A stretch of DNA of 64,000 bases. Source: Bradyrhizobium yuanmingense. GTDB taxonomy: Bacteria; Pseudomonadota; Alphaproteobacteria; Rhizobiales; Xanthobacteraceae. Of the stretch, positions 35,479 to 44,117 are shown piece after piece. The stretch covers positions 1 to 64,000 of the forward strand of contig NZ_JARFML010000043.1 of NCBI RefSeq assembly GCF_029167105.1, given 5' to 3'. The notes beneath the pieces were generated by a model, which was not told the origin of the DNA, did no database searches, and saw only the letters and a program-made list of their open reading frames with translations. Position 1 is the first letter of the stretch. The number at the start of each line of letters is the position of its first letter. Made by a program: the position numbers and the translations under genes.

Positions 35479-36132
35479 CTAGGGCTTTGCGATACCTGCG
35501 ATGAACAGGTCGATCACCCCCTCCGCCATCCGCTCGATCTCGCCCTCCCCGACGCCCCAGCGCGGGAAATGGCCGTCGAGGTTCATTCGGGCGAAACCGT
35601 AGACGAGGGCGCGCCCGGCGATCTGGGTGCGCTTGAGGTCGGCCGACCGCAGCAGGCCTTGCTCTGCCGCATCGGCCAGCATCTGCTCTGTCAGCGCGAT
35701 CAGCTCGGCGTTGTCTCGTGTCAGGTCCGGCGAGCTGCCATGGGCAAAATAGCGCCCGGTCGAGATGATCTCGAAATGCGCGGGATTGCGCAGGGCCCAA
35801 CGCAAATAGGCGAGACCGAAGGCGCGGAAGCGGGCGAGCGGGGCGGCGGCCGGAGCCTCGCGCAGCGCCGCATCGATCTCGGCGCGAAAGCGCCGCTGCG
35901 CCTCCTCGGCCGCGGCCGCCATGAGCGCATCGCGCTTGGGAAAGTGTCGGAACGGCGCCCCCGGCGACACCGCGGCCCGGCGCGCGGCCTCCCGTACCGA
36001 GACTTCGGCGCCTTCCGCCGCGAGTTGCAGCGCAGCATCGATCAACACGCGGCGGAGGTCGCCGTGATGGTACGGCCGGGCTTCGGTGGCAGGGCGGCGG
36101 GCGCGCCGCTTGGACGGAGGACGGACAGGCAT
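35479..36132 (-). CDS. TetR-family repressor (WHG-domain type)
   Basis: The 217-residue regulator has an N-terminal TetR helix-turn-helix (YHHGDLRRVLIDAALQLAAE, then REAARRAAVSPGAPFRHFPKRDALMAA at about residues 45-70) and a C-terminal WHG-type ligand domain (RFRAFGLAYLRWALRNPAHFEII). The ATG at 36132 is preferred to a GTG at 36150. It faces a membrane-protein gene across a 106-base gap with two matching operators (36162-36178, 36205-36221), so it most likely represses both genes. The gap after its stop is short. Confidence 0.92.
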   Translation of the reverse strand: MPVRPPSKRRARRPATEARPYHHGDLRRVLIDAALQLAAEGAEVSVREAARRAAVSPGAPFRHFPKRDALMAAAAEEAQRRFRAEIDAALREAPAAAPLARFRAFGLAYLRWALRNPAHFEIISTGRYFAHGSSPDLTRDNAELIALTEQMLADAAEQGLLRSADLKRTQIAGRALVYGFARMNLDGHFPRWGVGEGEIERMAEGVIDLFIAGIAKP

Positions 36133-36161
36133 GGATTCTTCTAGCCTCACCCGAACGTGAA

Positions 36162-36178
36162 TGTAAGCAATGATTACA
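36162..36178. promoter_or_regulatory. TetR operator 1 (TGTAA-N7-TTACA)
   Basis: TGTAAGCAATGATTACA is an inverted repeat with perfect 5-bp outer arms. It lies 30 bases from the TetR start and shares the TGTAA-N7-TTACA pattern with operator 2, whose centre is 43 bases away (about four helical turns). Confidence 0.75.
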
Positions 36179-36204
36179 CCATTGACGGCGCGTTCACTGC
36201 CAAA

Positions 36205-36221
36205 TGTAATCGTCGATTACA
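36205..36221. promoter_or_regulatory. TetR operator 2 (TGTAAT-N5-ATTACA)
   Basis: TGTAATCGTCGATTACA has 7-bp perfect arms, extended by one more pair on each side (ATGTAATC/GATTACAT). It lies 17 bases before the membrane-protein ATG, where repressor binding would block the promoter or initiation. Confidence 0.75.
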
Positions 36222-36238
36222 TAGAGAGGGAGATCGCC

Positions 36239-36859
36239 ATGTCCGAAGGTCGAAGCTGGCTCGAAGGCTGGCGCCTGCTGGCCGTCCTCTGCTTGAGCCT
36301 CGTCGCCCTCAGCCTATGGATCGCCTCGATGCGGCAGTTCGAGGTCGAGGGCGTTCGGATGGTGATCCGCTTCACGGCGCGAAGCTCGCTCCTGTTGTTC
36401 TGCCTCGCCTTCAGCGCCGTGGCGCTGGCGCGGCTGTGGCCCAATGCCTGGACGCGCTGGCAAAGGCGCAACCGCCGCTATCTGGGCCTTAGCTTCGCGG
36501 CCTCCCACGCCATCCACGCGGCGGCGATCATGACGTTTGCCGGGATGGATCCGGCCGGATTTGCCGAGGCCACCTCGGCGGCCTCCTACATCTTCGGCGG
36601 CATCGGCTACGGCTTCATCATCGCCATGAGCGCGACGTCGTTCGACCGTACCGCCGCACTGATCGGCCCGCGCGCCTGGCGGGCCCTGCACCTTGTGGGC
36701 GGCTATTACCTCTGGCTCCAGTTCATGGTCTCGTTCGGCAAGCGCGTGCCGACGATGCCGCTCTATGCCGCCTTCCTGCTTCCGCTGCTCATCGTAATGG
36801 CGCTGCGCATGATTGCGATGGCCCGCCATCCGCGTGGGCAGACCGTCCCGGCGGGCTGA
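36239..36859 (+). CDS. Six-helix membrane protein, ferric-reductase/MsrQ-like pattern
   Basis: The 206-residue protein has about six helices. Conserved-looking histidines sit in the membrane segments: LSFAASHAIHAAAIMTF in helix 3 and WRALHLVGGYYLWLQFM in helix 5. This recalls the haem-binding helices of the ferric-reductase-like/YedZ(MsrQ) family, but I cannot confirm it. GGGAG precedes the ATG at 36239. Its promoter region carries two TetR operators and it is transcribed away from the TetR gene, so it is likely the regulated target. Confidence 0.7.
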   Translation: MSEGRSWLEGWRLLAVLCLSLVALSLWIASMRQFEVEGVRMVIRFTARSSLLLFCLAFSAVALARLWPNAWTRWQRRNRRYLGLSFAASHAIHAAAIMTFAGMDPAGFAEATSAASYIFGGIGYGFIIAMSATSFDRTAALIGPRAWRALHLVGGYYLWLQFMVSFGKRVPTMPLYAAFLLPLLIVMALRMIAMARHPRGQTVPAG

Positions 36860-36947
36860 TGCGACGGCTTACTTGGCAAGAGCCGAGCCGCTCAACTGCT
36901 TCAGGCCGCGGACAGAATGAGAGAGCGATGTCTCGCCGAGACGAAAA

Positions 36948-36976
36948 GAGCGAGACCGCTGTTTGCGATCTCGCTC
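36948..36976 (-). terminator. Candidate ilvC terminator
   Basis: GAGCGAGA (36948-36955) and TCTCGCTC (36969-36976) form a stem extended by inner pairs. On the minus strand the hairpin is followed by TTTTCG. It lies about 106 bases beyond the ilvC stop. Confidence 0.6.
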
Positions 36977-37031
36977 GACCATCATCGCCAAGGTCCAGAT
37001 TTGGCTTGGCGAGCGAAGCTTGAATTTCGCT

Positions 37032-37073
37032 CGTCATTCCGGGGCGCGCGTTAAGCGCGAACCCGGAATGACG
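37032..37073. repeat. Short dispersed palindrome after ilvC
   Basis: CGTCATTCCGGG (37032-37043) pairs exactly with CCCGGAATGACG (37062-37073), with an inner GCGCG/CGCG pairing. This is a very common Bradyrhizobium intergenic palindrome. Confidence 0.7.
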
Positions 37074-37082
37074 CCGCAGACG

Positions 37083-38102
37083 TCAGTTCTTGCTCTTGTC
37101 GACCAGCGCGCCCTTCTTGATCCAGGGCATCATGTCGCGCAGCTTCGCGCCGACTTCCTCGATCGGGTGCGCGGCGAGCTTGGCGCGGGTCGCCTTGAAC
37201 GAGGTCTGGTTGACCTTGTTCTCGAGCATCCAGTCGCGGGCGAACTTGCCACCCTGGATGTCGGCCAGAACCTTGCGCATCTCCTTCTTGGTCTCGTCGG
37301 TGATGATGCGCGGGCCGGTGACGTACTCGCCGTACTCGGCGGTGTTGGAGATGGAGTAGTTCATGTTGGCGATGCCGCCTTCATAGATCAGGTCGACGAT
37401 CAGCTTCACTTCGTGCAGGCACTCGAAGTAGGCCATCTCCGGCGCGTAGCCGGCTTCGACCAGGGTCTCGTAGCCGCCCTTGATCAGCTCGACCAGGCCG
37501 CCGCACAGCACCACCTGCTCGCCGAACAGGTCGGTCTCGCACTCTTCCTTGAACGTGGTCTCGATGATGCCGGCGCGGCCGCCGCCGATGGCGGAGGCGT
37601 AGGACAGGCCGAGGTCATGGGCGTTGCCCGAGACGTCCTTCGCAATTGCGATCAGGCAGGGCACGCCGCCGCCGCGCTGATATTCCGAACGCACGGTGTG
37701 GCCGGGACCCTTCGGCGCGATCATCAGTACGTCGAGGTCGGCACGCGGATCGAGCAAATTGAAGTGGACGTTAAGGCCGTGCGCGAACACCAGGGCAGCG
37801 CCCTTCTTCATGTTGTCGTGCAGGTGCTCGCGGTAGATGTCGCCCTGGAGCTCGTCCGGGGTCAGCATCATGACGAGGTCGGCCCATTTGGCGGCTTCCG
37901 CAACTTCCAGCACCTTGAAGCCGGCGGCTTCCGCCTTCTTGGCCGAGGCCGAACCCTTGCGCAGCGCAATGGCGACTTCCTTGACGCCCGAATCCTTCAG
38001 GTTGAGCGCATGGGCGTGACCCTGGCTACCGTAGCCGACGATGGCGACCTTCTTGCCCTTGATCAGGTTCAGGTCGGCGTCGCGATCGTAATAAACACGC
38101 AT
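37083..38102 (-). CDS. ilvC: Ketol-acid reductoisomerase (NADP+)
   Basis: It performs the second step of valine, leucine and isoleucine synthesis, isomerising and reducing acetolactate or acetohydroxybutyrate with NADPH and Mg2+. The 339-residue length is the short class I form. The cofactor motif is VGYGSQGHAHALNLKDSG (about 22-39), and the metal/substrate block PEMAYFECLHEVKLIVDLIYEGG follows in the C-terminal knotted domain. GAGGAAACG precedes the ATG. In this window it follows the EamA/LysE genes and lies about 2.4 kb downstream of ilvH. Confidence 0.97.
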   Translation of the reverse strand: MRVYYDRDADLNLIKGKKVAIVGYGSQGHAHALNLKDSGVKEVAIALRKGSASAKKAEAAGFKVLEVAEAAKWADLVMMLTPDELQGDIYREHLHDNMKKGAALVFAHGLNVHFNLLDPRADLDVLMIAPKGPGHTVRSEYQRGGGVPCLIAIAKDVSGNAHDLGLSYASAIGGGRAGIIETTFKEECETDLFGEQVVLCGGLVELIKGGYETLVEAGYAPEMAYFECLHEVKLIVDLIYEGGIANMNYSISNTAEYGEYVTGPRIITDETKKEMRKVLADIQGGKFARDWMLENKVNQTSFKATRAKLAAHPIEEVGAKLRDMMPWIKKGALVDKSKN

Positions 38103-38235
38103 AGGTCGTTTCCTCGTTCAGGGCCGAAATCGGCCATTGGTCAGTGTCCGAAGGGTGGAATTTGCGGATTTCGGGGGCTGTCTAGAGCATTTTCAGCCCT
38201 GAGGGAAACCCGTTTCTGCATGGAAATCCGCGACA

Positions 38236-38841
38236 TCATGCATCCATGAAAACGGGGTAGAGGGAGGCCAGCAGCAGGATCGCCATCAGGATGTTGAAGG
38301 CGCGGACCAGCCGCTCGGAAGTCAGAACCGGCCGCAACGCGGTACCGAATAGCGCCCAGACCACGGTCGAGACCGTGCCGACGACGAGGCTGATCACGGT
38401 CTGAATGGCGATGTTGAGCGGGAATTGGGCGATCGCCGCATAGGCAGTGATGGTGCCGATCACGATCACCCAACCCTTGGCATTGATCCACTGGAACATG
38501 GCCGCGCCCCGGAAGGTCATGGGGCCGCGGCCATTCTCCTCGCCCGGCTTGGCCGGACCGGCCATGGCGATCACGGCGGCGAGGTAAATCAGGTAGGCGG
38601 CGCCGGCATATTTCAGGATGGTCTGGAGGATCGGATAGGCCAGGAACACGGAGCCGAGCCCGAGGCCGACCGCGGCGACCATGAAGGCGAAGCCGAGCAC
38701 GATGCCGACGATGTGCGGGATGGTGCGCCGGAAGCCGTAGGTCAGGCCGGAGGACAGCAGCATGATGTTGTTCGGCCCGGGCGTGAAGTACATCACAACC
38801 ATGAAGACGAGGAAGGCGTAGAGCAGCGAGTAGGTCATCAT
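38236..38841 (-). CDS. LysE/RhtB-family amino-acid exporter
   Basis: The 201-residue membrane protein has six helices and the family opening YFTPGPNNIMLLSSGLTYGFRR (in its standard position near residue 18). LysE/RhtB proteins export lysine, threonine, homoserine, leucine and related compounds. The start (ATG at 38841, with 38838 as alternative) is preceded by GAGGGTG, overlapping the DMT gene's end within a few bases, so the two are coupled. Neighbouring ilv genes suggest export of branched-chain amino acids or intermediates, which is inference. Confidence 0.9.
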   Translation of the reverse strand: MMTYSLLYAFLVFMVVMYFTPGPNNIMLLSSGLTYGFRRTIPHIVGIVLGFAFMVAAVGLGLGSVFLAYPILQTILKYAGAAYLIYLAAVIAMAGPAKPGEENGRGPMTFRGAAMFQWINAKGWVIVIGTITAYAAIAQFPLNIAIQTVISLVVGTVSTVVWALFGTALRPVLTSERLVRAFNILMAILLLASLYPVFMDA

Positions 38842-38846
38842 CACCC

Positions 38847-39722
38847 TCACGCAGTCTTCGGCAGAACTTGCGGGCGGTTCGCCAGCACCATCACGGCGAT
38901 CCCAAAGATCACGGTCAGCATGCCGGCGAGGCGCAGCGGCCCGAAGCGTTCGCCGAACACGATGCTTGAGGCCGCCGAGCCCACGAACGGCACCAGCAGT
39001 GCGAACGGCACCACTTGTGCAGCCGGATAGTCGCGCAAGAGGCGGCCCCACAGCCAATAGGCGATGCTGGTGGAAATGCCGCCGAGCATCAGCATGCAGA
39101 GCGCCGATGTGAGCGACATGTGCGTCAGCGACGTCCAGGTCAGCGCCGGTCCGTTGGCGATCAGCGCCAGCACAAACAGCGGCACGGCCGAGGCGAGGCA
39201 GAGCCAGGCGAACAGATCGAACATCGGCACGCCGCGGGCACCGCGCAGCAGCAGATTGCCGATGGCGAAGCTGAGTGGCGAGATCATCAGAACCGCGAAG
39301 GCGGCAACGCTGAAATCATAGCCGACGGTGCCGCAGATCATCAAAAGGCCGGCCGCGGCAATGACGATCCCCAGAGTCTGCATCGGCGTCGGCCGCTCGC
39401 CGAACGCGAGCGCGGCAAAGCCGATCGTGAAGAGTGCCTGGCTCTGCACGACGACGCTGGTCAGGCCCACGGGCACCCCATGAGCGATGCCGTAGGCCTG
39501 CGACAGGAACTGACCGAGGAACAGCGTGAAGCTGATCGCGATCAGCAGTGACCAGGCGACCTTCGGCTTGGGAATGAACAGGCACGGCACCGCTGCGACG
39601 GTGAAGCGCAACGCCGTCATAAGCTCCGGCGAAAGTTCGTCAAGCGCGATCCGGCTTGCCACGAAGGCAAGCCCCCAGATGATCGCCACCATGACGGCGA
39701 TGAGGATGTCGGCCGGCTTCAT
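38847..39722 (-). CDS. EamA/DMT-superfamily transporter
   Basis: The 291-residue protein has ten helices in two EamA repeats (MKPADILIAVMVAIIWGLAF; the second half around FVGSAASSIVFGERFGPLRL). Such proteins mostly export amino acids or metabolites. The ATG at 39722 begins the first helix. It is 50 bases from the methyltransferase stop and 5 bases from the LysE start. Confidence 0.88.
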   Translation of the reverse strand: MKPADILIAVMVAIIWGLAFVASRIALDELSPELMTALRFTVAAVPCLFIPKPKVAWSLLIAISFTLFLGQFLSQAYGIAHGVPVGLTSVVVQSQALFTIGFAALAFGERPTPMQTLGIVIAAAGLLMICGTVGYDFSVAAFAVLMISPLSFAIGNLLLRGARGVPMFDLFAWLCLASAVPLFVLALIANGPALTWTSLTHMSLTSALCMLMLGGISTSIAYWLWGRLLRDYPAAQVVPFALLVPFVGSAASSIVFGERFGPLRLAGMLTVIFGIAVMVLANRPQVLPKTA

Positions 39723-39772
39723 TGTTATTTCCGGTTCTGCTTTGTCTCGCAGCCCTTGTTTGTTGTTCTGGT

Positions 39773-40468
39773 CTAGCCTTGCTCGCCGGCTTTCGGTTTC
39801 CGCAGCAGATACGTGCCATGCATCGGCGCGTGGTAGTCGGCCGCGACCAGGGCGAAGCCGACGTCGGTCAGCATCCGCTCCATCACCCAGCCGAAGGTGG
39901 AATATTCGTCGCGCATGTGGGTCACCACGCCCTCGCGGGAGAAATCGTGGTTCTTGATCTGGAAGTCGGCCCATTGCTCGACGTCACGCTCGATCGCGTC
40001 GGGCATCGATGAGTAAACAATGTCGCGGAGATAAAACGTCGCTCCGGGCTTGAGCGCGCGAAAAATCCGCGACATCGCTACCGCCTTCCAGAAATCCGGC
40101 AGGTGGTGCAGCGTGAATTCGCTGACGATGAGATCGTAGGACTCGGGCCGGTAGGCGAAGCTGAGCAGACCGGCGGATTGGGTGCGCACAGGCGCCTTGC
40201 GGTCGCGAGCGTAGATCTCGGCCAGCGCCAGCATCGCCGGCGAAATGTCGATGGCGTCGACGTCGGCCCCCATCAACGCCGCTTCGGTGGCGAGCACGCC
40301 GTTGCCGCAGCCGATATCGGCGATACGCCAGCCGCGCTGGACCCCGAGCATCTTCAGAGCGGCGCGCGCCCGCAGATCGGCATCGTCATGGTTGTCGTAG
40401 ATCGAGGCCACAGCGGGCTCGATTCCCATCCGGTTCCGCTCGTTGTAGTACCAGTCGCGCGCCAACAT
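39773..40468 (-). CDS. Class I SAM-dependent methyltransferase
   Basis: The 231-residue protein has motif I IADIGCGNGVLATEAA (about 49-64), an acidic IDISPAM loop 2, and DLIVSEFTLHHLPDFWKA as motif post-II. It is a standard Methyltransf_25-like fold. The N terminus MLARDWYYNERNRMGIEPAV is longer than the minimal fold. It starts only 3 bases after the ilvH stop. The target is unknown. Confidence 0.85.
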   Translation of the reverse strand: MLARDWYYNERNRMGIEPAVASIYDNHDDADLRARAALKMLGVQRGWRIADIGCGNGVLATEAALMGADVDAIDISPAMLALAEIYARDRKAPVRTQSAGLLSFAYRPESYDLIVSEFTLHHLPDFWKAVAMSRIFRALKPGATFYLRDIVYSSMPDAIERDVEQWADFQIKNHDFSREGVVTHMRDEYSTFGWVMERMLTDVGFALVAADYHAPMHGTYLLRKPKAGEQG

Positions 40469-40471
40469 GGC

Positions 40472-41014
40472 TCACATCCCTTCAGGCCCGCGACCGATCG
40501 CGGCAACACCCGTGCGCGACACCTCGACGAGGCCGAGCGGGCGCATCAGATCGATATATTGATTGATCTTGTCCGTATTGCCTGTGATCTCGAACACAAA
40601 GCTCTCGGTGGTGGCGTCGATCACCCGGGCGCGGAACGCATCCGCCAGCCTGAGCGCTTCGACCCGATGCTCGCCCTGCCCGCGCACCTTGACCATCGCC
40701 AGCTCGCGCTCGATCGAACGCTTGGTCTGGGTCATGTCGACGACCTGATACACCGGGATCATGCGGTCGAGCTGGTTCTTGATCTGCGCGATCACCATCG
40801 GCGTGCCCGTGGTGACGATGGTGATGCGCGACAGATGCTTCTGCGCCTCGGTCTCCGAGACCGTGAGGCTCTCGATGTTGTAGCCGCGCCCCGAGAACAG
40901 GCCGATGACGCGCGCGAGCACGCCCGGCTCGTTCTGCACGAGCACCGCAAGCGTATGCGTCTCGTTGGGATCGTGACGGTCCTCGATGAAATAGGCGGAT
41001 GCGGGCTGGTTCAT
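40472..41014 (-). CDS. ilvH: Acetolactate synthase small (regulatory) subunit
   Basis: The 180-residue protein is the valine-binding regulatory subunit of acetohydroxyacid synthase. The ACT domain is near residues 17-90 (HTLAVLVQNEPGVLARVIGLFSGRGYNIESL, in two pieces) and a C-terminal domain with MVKVRGQGEHR follows. It activates IlvI and confers feedback control. The threonine-dehydratase-like gene lies between it and ilvI, which is unusual. Confidence 0.95.
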   Translation of the reverse strand: MNQPASAYFIEDRHDPNETHTLAVLVQNEPGVLARVIGLFSGRGYNIESLTVSETEAQKHLSRITIVTTGTPMVIAQIKNQLDRMIPVYQVVDMTQTKRSIERELAMVKVRGQGEHRVEALRLADAFRARVIDATTESFVFEITGNTDKINQYIDLMRPLGLVEVSRTGVAAIGRGPEGM

Positions 41015-41036
41015 TGTCGTCCCCTCTGTCTCTCCG

Positions 41037-42008
41037 TCACGCCGTCGCCGGCGCGTCCGTCCCGACCCAACGGCGGAACAGATCGAAATCGATATTGCCG
41101 CCGGACAGCACGAGACCGACGCGCTTGCCCTTCAGCTTGCTCTTTTCCTGCAGCGCCGCCGCCAGCGCGGCGGCGCCGGCGCCCTCGGCGAGATTATGCG
41201 TGTCGGTCCAATAGGCGCGGACCGCGGCGGCGACCTCGTCGTCGGTGACCTCAACAATGCGCGAGGCGCCCTTGCGGATCAGCGCGAATGCATCCTCGTC
41301 GGGGATGCGCGTCGCCATGCCGTCGGCGTGCGTGTTGCTGGTTCCGGTCGTCACGATTTTTCCGGCCGCGAACGACAGCGCATAGGACGGCGCTTCCGTC
41401 GACTGCACGCCGACAATCTCGGTCTTCAAGCCGAGCAGGTCGCGCGCCATGATGCAGCCGCAGATGCCGGAGCCCTGCCCGATCGGCACATAGAGGATAT
41501 CGAGGTCGTGCACTGCGCGGAACAGTTCGAGAGCGTAGGTCGCAACGCCAAGAACGAGATCCGGGTGGAACGAGGGTACCATGTGGAGCCCCGCGAACTC
41601 CGCGCGGCGCTCGGCTTCCTCGCGTGCCGCCTGAAAGTCCTCGCCGTGTTCGACGAGTTCGGCACCAAAGGCCTTCATCGCCCGGTTCTTCTCGACCGAG
41701 TTGCCGCGCGGCACATAGATCACCGCGGGCACGCCGTGGCGGCTCGCGGCAAAGGCGAGGCTCTGGCCGTGATTGCCGCGCGTCGCCGAGATGATGCCCG
41801 ATGTCTTCGGCCGCTCACGCTTCAGGCGTTCGAGATAGACGAGGCCGCCGCGCACCTTGAAGGCGCCGATCGGCGTGTGGTTCTCGTGCTTGACCACAAC
41901 CTCGGTGCCGAGCCGACCTGCGAGCAACGGCCAGGCATGCGCCGGCGTTGCCGGCACCGCCTGCCCCACGATCGCATGTGCGCGCTCGAGTTCGTTCAGG
42001 TCGAACAT
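41037..42008 (-). CDS. Threonine dehydratase-like PLP enzyme
   Basis: The 323-residue fold-type II PLP enzyme has the Schiff-base Lys51 in HTPIGAFKVRGG, the phosphate-binding pattern SATRGNHGQSLAFAA, and the C-terminal SGGNIDF. It is the short catabolic/serine-threonine type without the ACT regulatory domain of IlvA. It could deaminate threonine to 2-oxobutanoate for isoleucine synthesis, or act on serine or hydroxyaspartate. Its place between ilvI (4 bases after the ilvI stop) and ilvH supports a biosynthetic role, as inference. Confidence 0.87.
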   Translation of the reverse strand: MFDLNELERAHAIVGQAVPATPAHAWPLLAGRLGTEVVVKHENHTPIGAFKVRGGLVYLERLKRERPKTSGIISATRGNHGQSLAFAASRHGVPAVIYVPRGNSVEKNRAMKAFGAELVEHGEDFQAAREEAERRAEFAGLHMVPSFHPDLVLGVATYALELFRAVHDLDILYVPIGQGSGICGCIMARDLLGLKTEIVGVQSTEAPSYALSFAAGKIVTTGTSNTHADGMATRIPDEDAFALIRKGASRIVEVTDDEVAAAVRAYWTDTHNLAEGAGAAALAAALQEKSKLKGKRVGLVLSGGNIDFDLFRRWVGTDAPATA

Positions 42009-42012
42009 GGCG

Positions 42013-43788
42013 TCACACCAGCGCCTTGCCGCCGGCGAACGCCTTCGCGGTCGCCTCGTCGTTGGCCTGCTCCGGCAGCAGCATCTCGTTGTGGGCCTTG
42101 CCGGAGGGGATCATCGGGAAGCAGTTTTCGAGCGCCGCGACGCGGCAGTCGAACAGCACGGGGCGCTTGACCGAGATCATCTCCTTGATGGCGCCATCGA
42201 GATCGGCCGGCTTGTGCACCTGAAGCCCGACGGCGCCGTAGGCCTCCGCGAGCTTGACGAAATCCGGCAGCGCTTCCGAATAGGAATGCGACAACCGGTT
42301 GCCGTGCAACAGCTGCTGCCACTGGCGCACCATGCCCATGTACTGGTTGTTCAGGATGAAGATCTTGATTGGCAGCTCGTACTGAACCGCCGTCGACATC
42401 TCCTGCATTGTCATCTGCACCGAGGCATCGCCGGCAATGTCGATGACGAGGCTGTCGGGATGGGCCACCTGAACGCCGACCGCGGCCGGCAGGCCGTAGC
42501 CCATCGTGCCGAGACCGCCGGAGGTCATCCAGCGATGCGGATCCTCGAAGCCGTAGAACTGCGCCGCCCACATCTGATGCTGGCCGACCTCGGTCGTGAT
42601 GTAGGTATCCTTGCCGCGCGTCTGCTCGAACAAGGCCTGGATCGCGTGCTGCGGCAGGATGACGTCGTTGCTCTTCTTGTAATAGAGCGAGTTGCGGGCG
42701 CGCCATTGCGCGATCTGCTGCCACCACGACTTGATGTCGGGCTTCTTCGCCTCCGCCTTGAACACCTGGAGGATGTCGCCGAGGACGTTGCCGCAATCGC
42801 CGATGATCGGCACGTCGACGCGGATGTTCTTGTTGATCGAGGACGGATCGATGTCGATGTGGATCTTCTTCGAGCCGGGCGAAAACGCATCGACGCGGCC
42901 GGTGATGCGGTCGTCGAAGCGCGCGCCGACGCACAGCATGACGTCGCAATCATGCATGGTCATGTTGGCTTCGTAGGTGCCGTGCATGCCGAGCATGCCG
43001 AGCCAGTTCTTGCCCGACGCCGGATAGGCGCCGAGGCCCATCAGCGTCGAGGTGATCGGGAAGCCGGTGACCTCAACCAGCTCGCGCAACATCTTGGTCG
43101 CCTCGCGGCCGGAATTGATGACGCCGCCGCCGCTGTAGATCACGGGACGCTTGGCGTTCGCGAGCAGCGAGACCGCCTTGCGGATCTGCGTCGCATCGCC
43201 CTTCACGCGCGGCGCGTAGGAGCGGTGCACGTCGGACTTGCGCGGGGGATGGTAAGTGCCGGTGGCGAACTGCACGTCCTTGGGAACGTCGACCAGCACC
43301 GGGCCCGGACGGCCCGAGGTGGCGACGTAGAAGGCCTCATGCAGCACCTTGGCGAGATCGTTGACGTCGCGCACCAGCCAATTGTGCTTGGTGCAGGGAC
43401 GCGTGATGCCGACGGTGTCGCATTCCTGGAACGCGTCGTTGCCGATCAGATGCGTCGGCACCTGGCCGGAGATGCAGACCAGCGGGATCGAGTCCATCAG
43501 GGCATCCGTCAACGGCGTCACCATGTTGGTGGCGCCGGGGCCGGAGGTCACCAGCGCAACGCCCGGCTTGCCGGTGGAACGCGCATAGCCCTCGGCGGCA
43601 TGGCCCGCGCCCTGTTCGTGGCGGACCAGGATGTGCTGGACCTCGCTCTGCTGGAAGATCTCGTCATAGATCGGAAGCACCGCGCCGCCGGGATAGCCGA
43701 AAATGTCGGTCACGCCGTGATCGATGAGTGCGCGGACGATCATCGCGGCGCCGGTCATCTGGTTCGGATCGTGGCTCTTGTCGCTCAT
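42013..43788 (-). CDS. ilvI: Acetolactate synthase large (catalytic) subunit
   Basis: The 591-residue ThDP enzyme starts branched-chain amino-acid synthesis. The ThDP-activating Glu is in VRHEQGAGHAAEGYAR (about 58-73), the FAD-binding middle domain is present, and the ThDP motif GDASVQMTMQEMSTAVQYELPIK is near residue 450. Length and wording fit the IlvB/IlvI class. It is headed by an attenuation leader (43844-43964). Together with ilvH and ilvC it forms the pathway core. Confidence 0.96.
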   Translation of the reverse strand: MSDKSHDPNQMTGAAMIVRALIDHGVTDIFGYPGGAVLPIYDEIFQQSEVQHILVRHEQGAGHAAEGYARSTGKPGVALVTSGPGATNMVTPLTDALMDSIPLVCISGQVPTHLIGNDAFQECDTVGITRPCTKHNWLVRDVNDLAKVLHEAFYVATSGRPGPVLVDVPKDVQFATGTYHPPRKSDVHRSYAPRVKGDATQIRKAVSLLANAKRPVIYSGGGVINSGREATKMLRELVEVTGFPITSTLMGLGAYPASGKNWLGMLGMHGTYEANMTMHDCDVMLCVGARFDDRITGRVDAFSPGSKKIHIDIDPSSINKNIRVDVPIIGDCGNVLGDILQVFKAEAKKPDIKSWWQQIAQWRARNSLYYKKSNDVILPQHAIQALFEQTRGKDTYITTEVGQHQMWAAQFYGFEDPHRWMTSGGLGTMGYGLPAAVGVQVAHPDSLVIDIAGDASVQMTMQEMSTAVQYELPIKIFILNNQYMGMVRQWQQLLHGNRLSHSYSEALPDFVKLAEAYGAVGLQVHKPADLDGAIKEMISVKRPVLFDCRVAALENCFPMIPSGKAHNEMLLPEQANDEATAKAFAGGKALV

Positions 43789-43843
43789 TGGCTTGCTCCG
43801 GATGCGCTGTCGTCAGCGGCTTCATTCGTGTCGGGTTCGGGAA

Positions 43844-43920
43844 ATAAAAAAGGCCCCGAAGAGGGCCCCATGCACACCGCCTGTCATGTGGATGGCAGCT
43901 AGCCACCCCCGGCGGTGTGC
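43844..43920 (-). promoter_or_regulatory. ilvI attenuator: pairing hairpin and terminator
   Basis: On the minus strand, GCACACCGCC (43911-43920, at the end of the leader peptide) can pair perfectly with GGCGGTGTGC (43872-43881). Just downstream is a GC-rich hairpin (GGCCC...GGGCC) and a T run (AAAAAA on the plus strand, 43846-43851): a Rho-independent terminator about 56 bases before ilvI. Competing structures near a leader rich in Ile, Leu and Val codons are the hallmark of branched-chain amino-acid attenuation. Confidence 0.82.
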
Positions 43921-43964
43921 CTGGGTACGACGGCGATAAGGAGTTTGGTAATAATGTTACGCAT
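43899..43964 (-). CDS. ilv leader peptide (attenuation)
   Basis: This 21-residue open frame runs from ATG at 43964 to TAG at 43899-43901 and contains IITKLLIAVV, seven of ten residues being Ile, Leu or Val. Its last codons (R-H-T-A) overlap the first arm of the 43872/43911 stem. Ribosome stalling at scarce branched-chain tRNA would change which hairpin forms. The ribosome site is weak. I rate it as real because position, codon content and downstream structure agree. The other 150 bases up to miaA (43965-44117) hold no gene. Confidence 0.82.
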   Translation of the reverse strand: MRNIITKLLIAVVPRHTAGGG

Positions 43965-44117
43965 GGCAGGCGCTCGGCTTCCCAAAGGTTGCGCGAAACA
44001 TAGCGGCCAAACCTTGGATGTCAAGGCAATGCGGCCGTTCTCGCGCAATTTTGGCAGTGTAGCGGTGTTCCCCGGGTTCGGCGAGAGGTAAATTCGGGAA
44101 CCCGGCACAAAAGCGCG

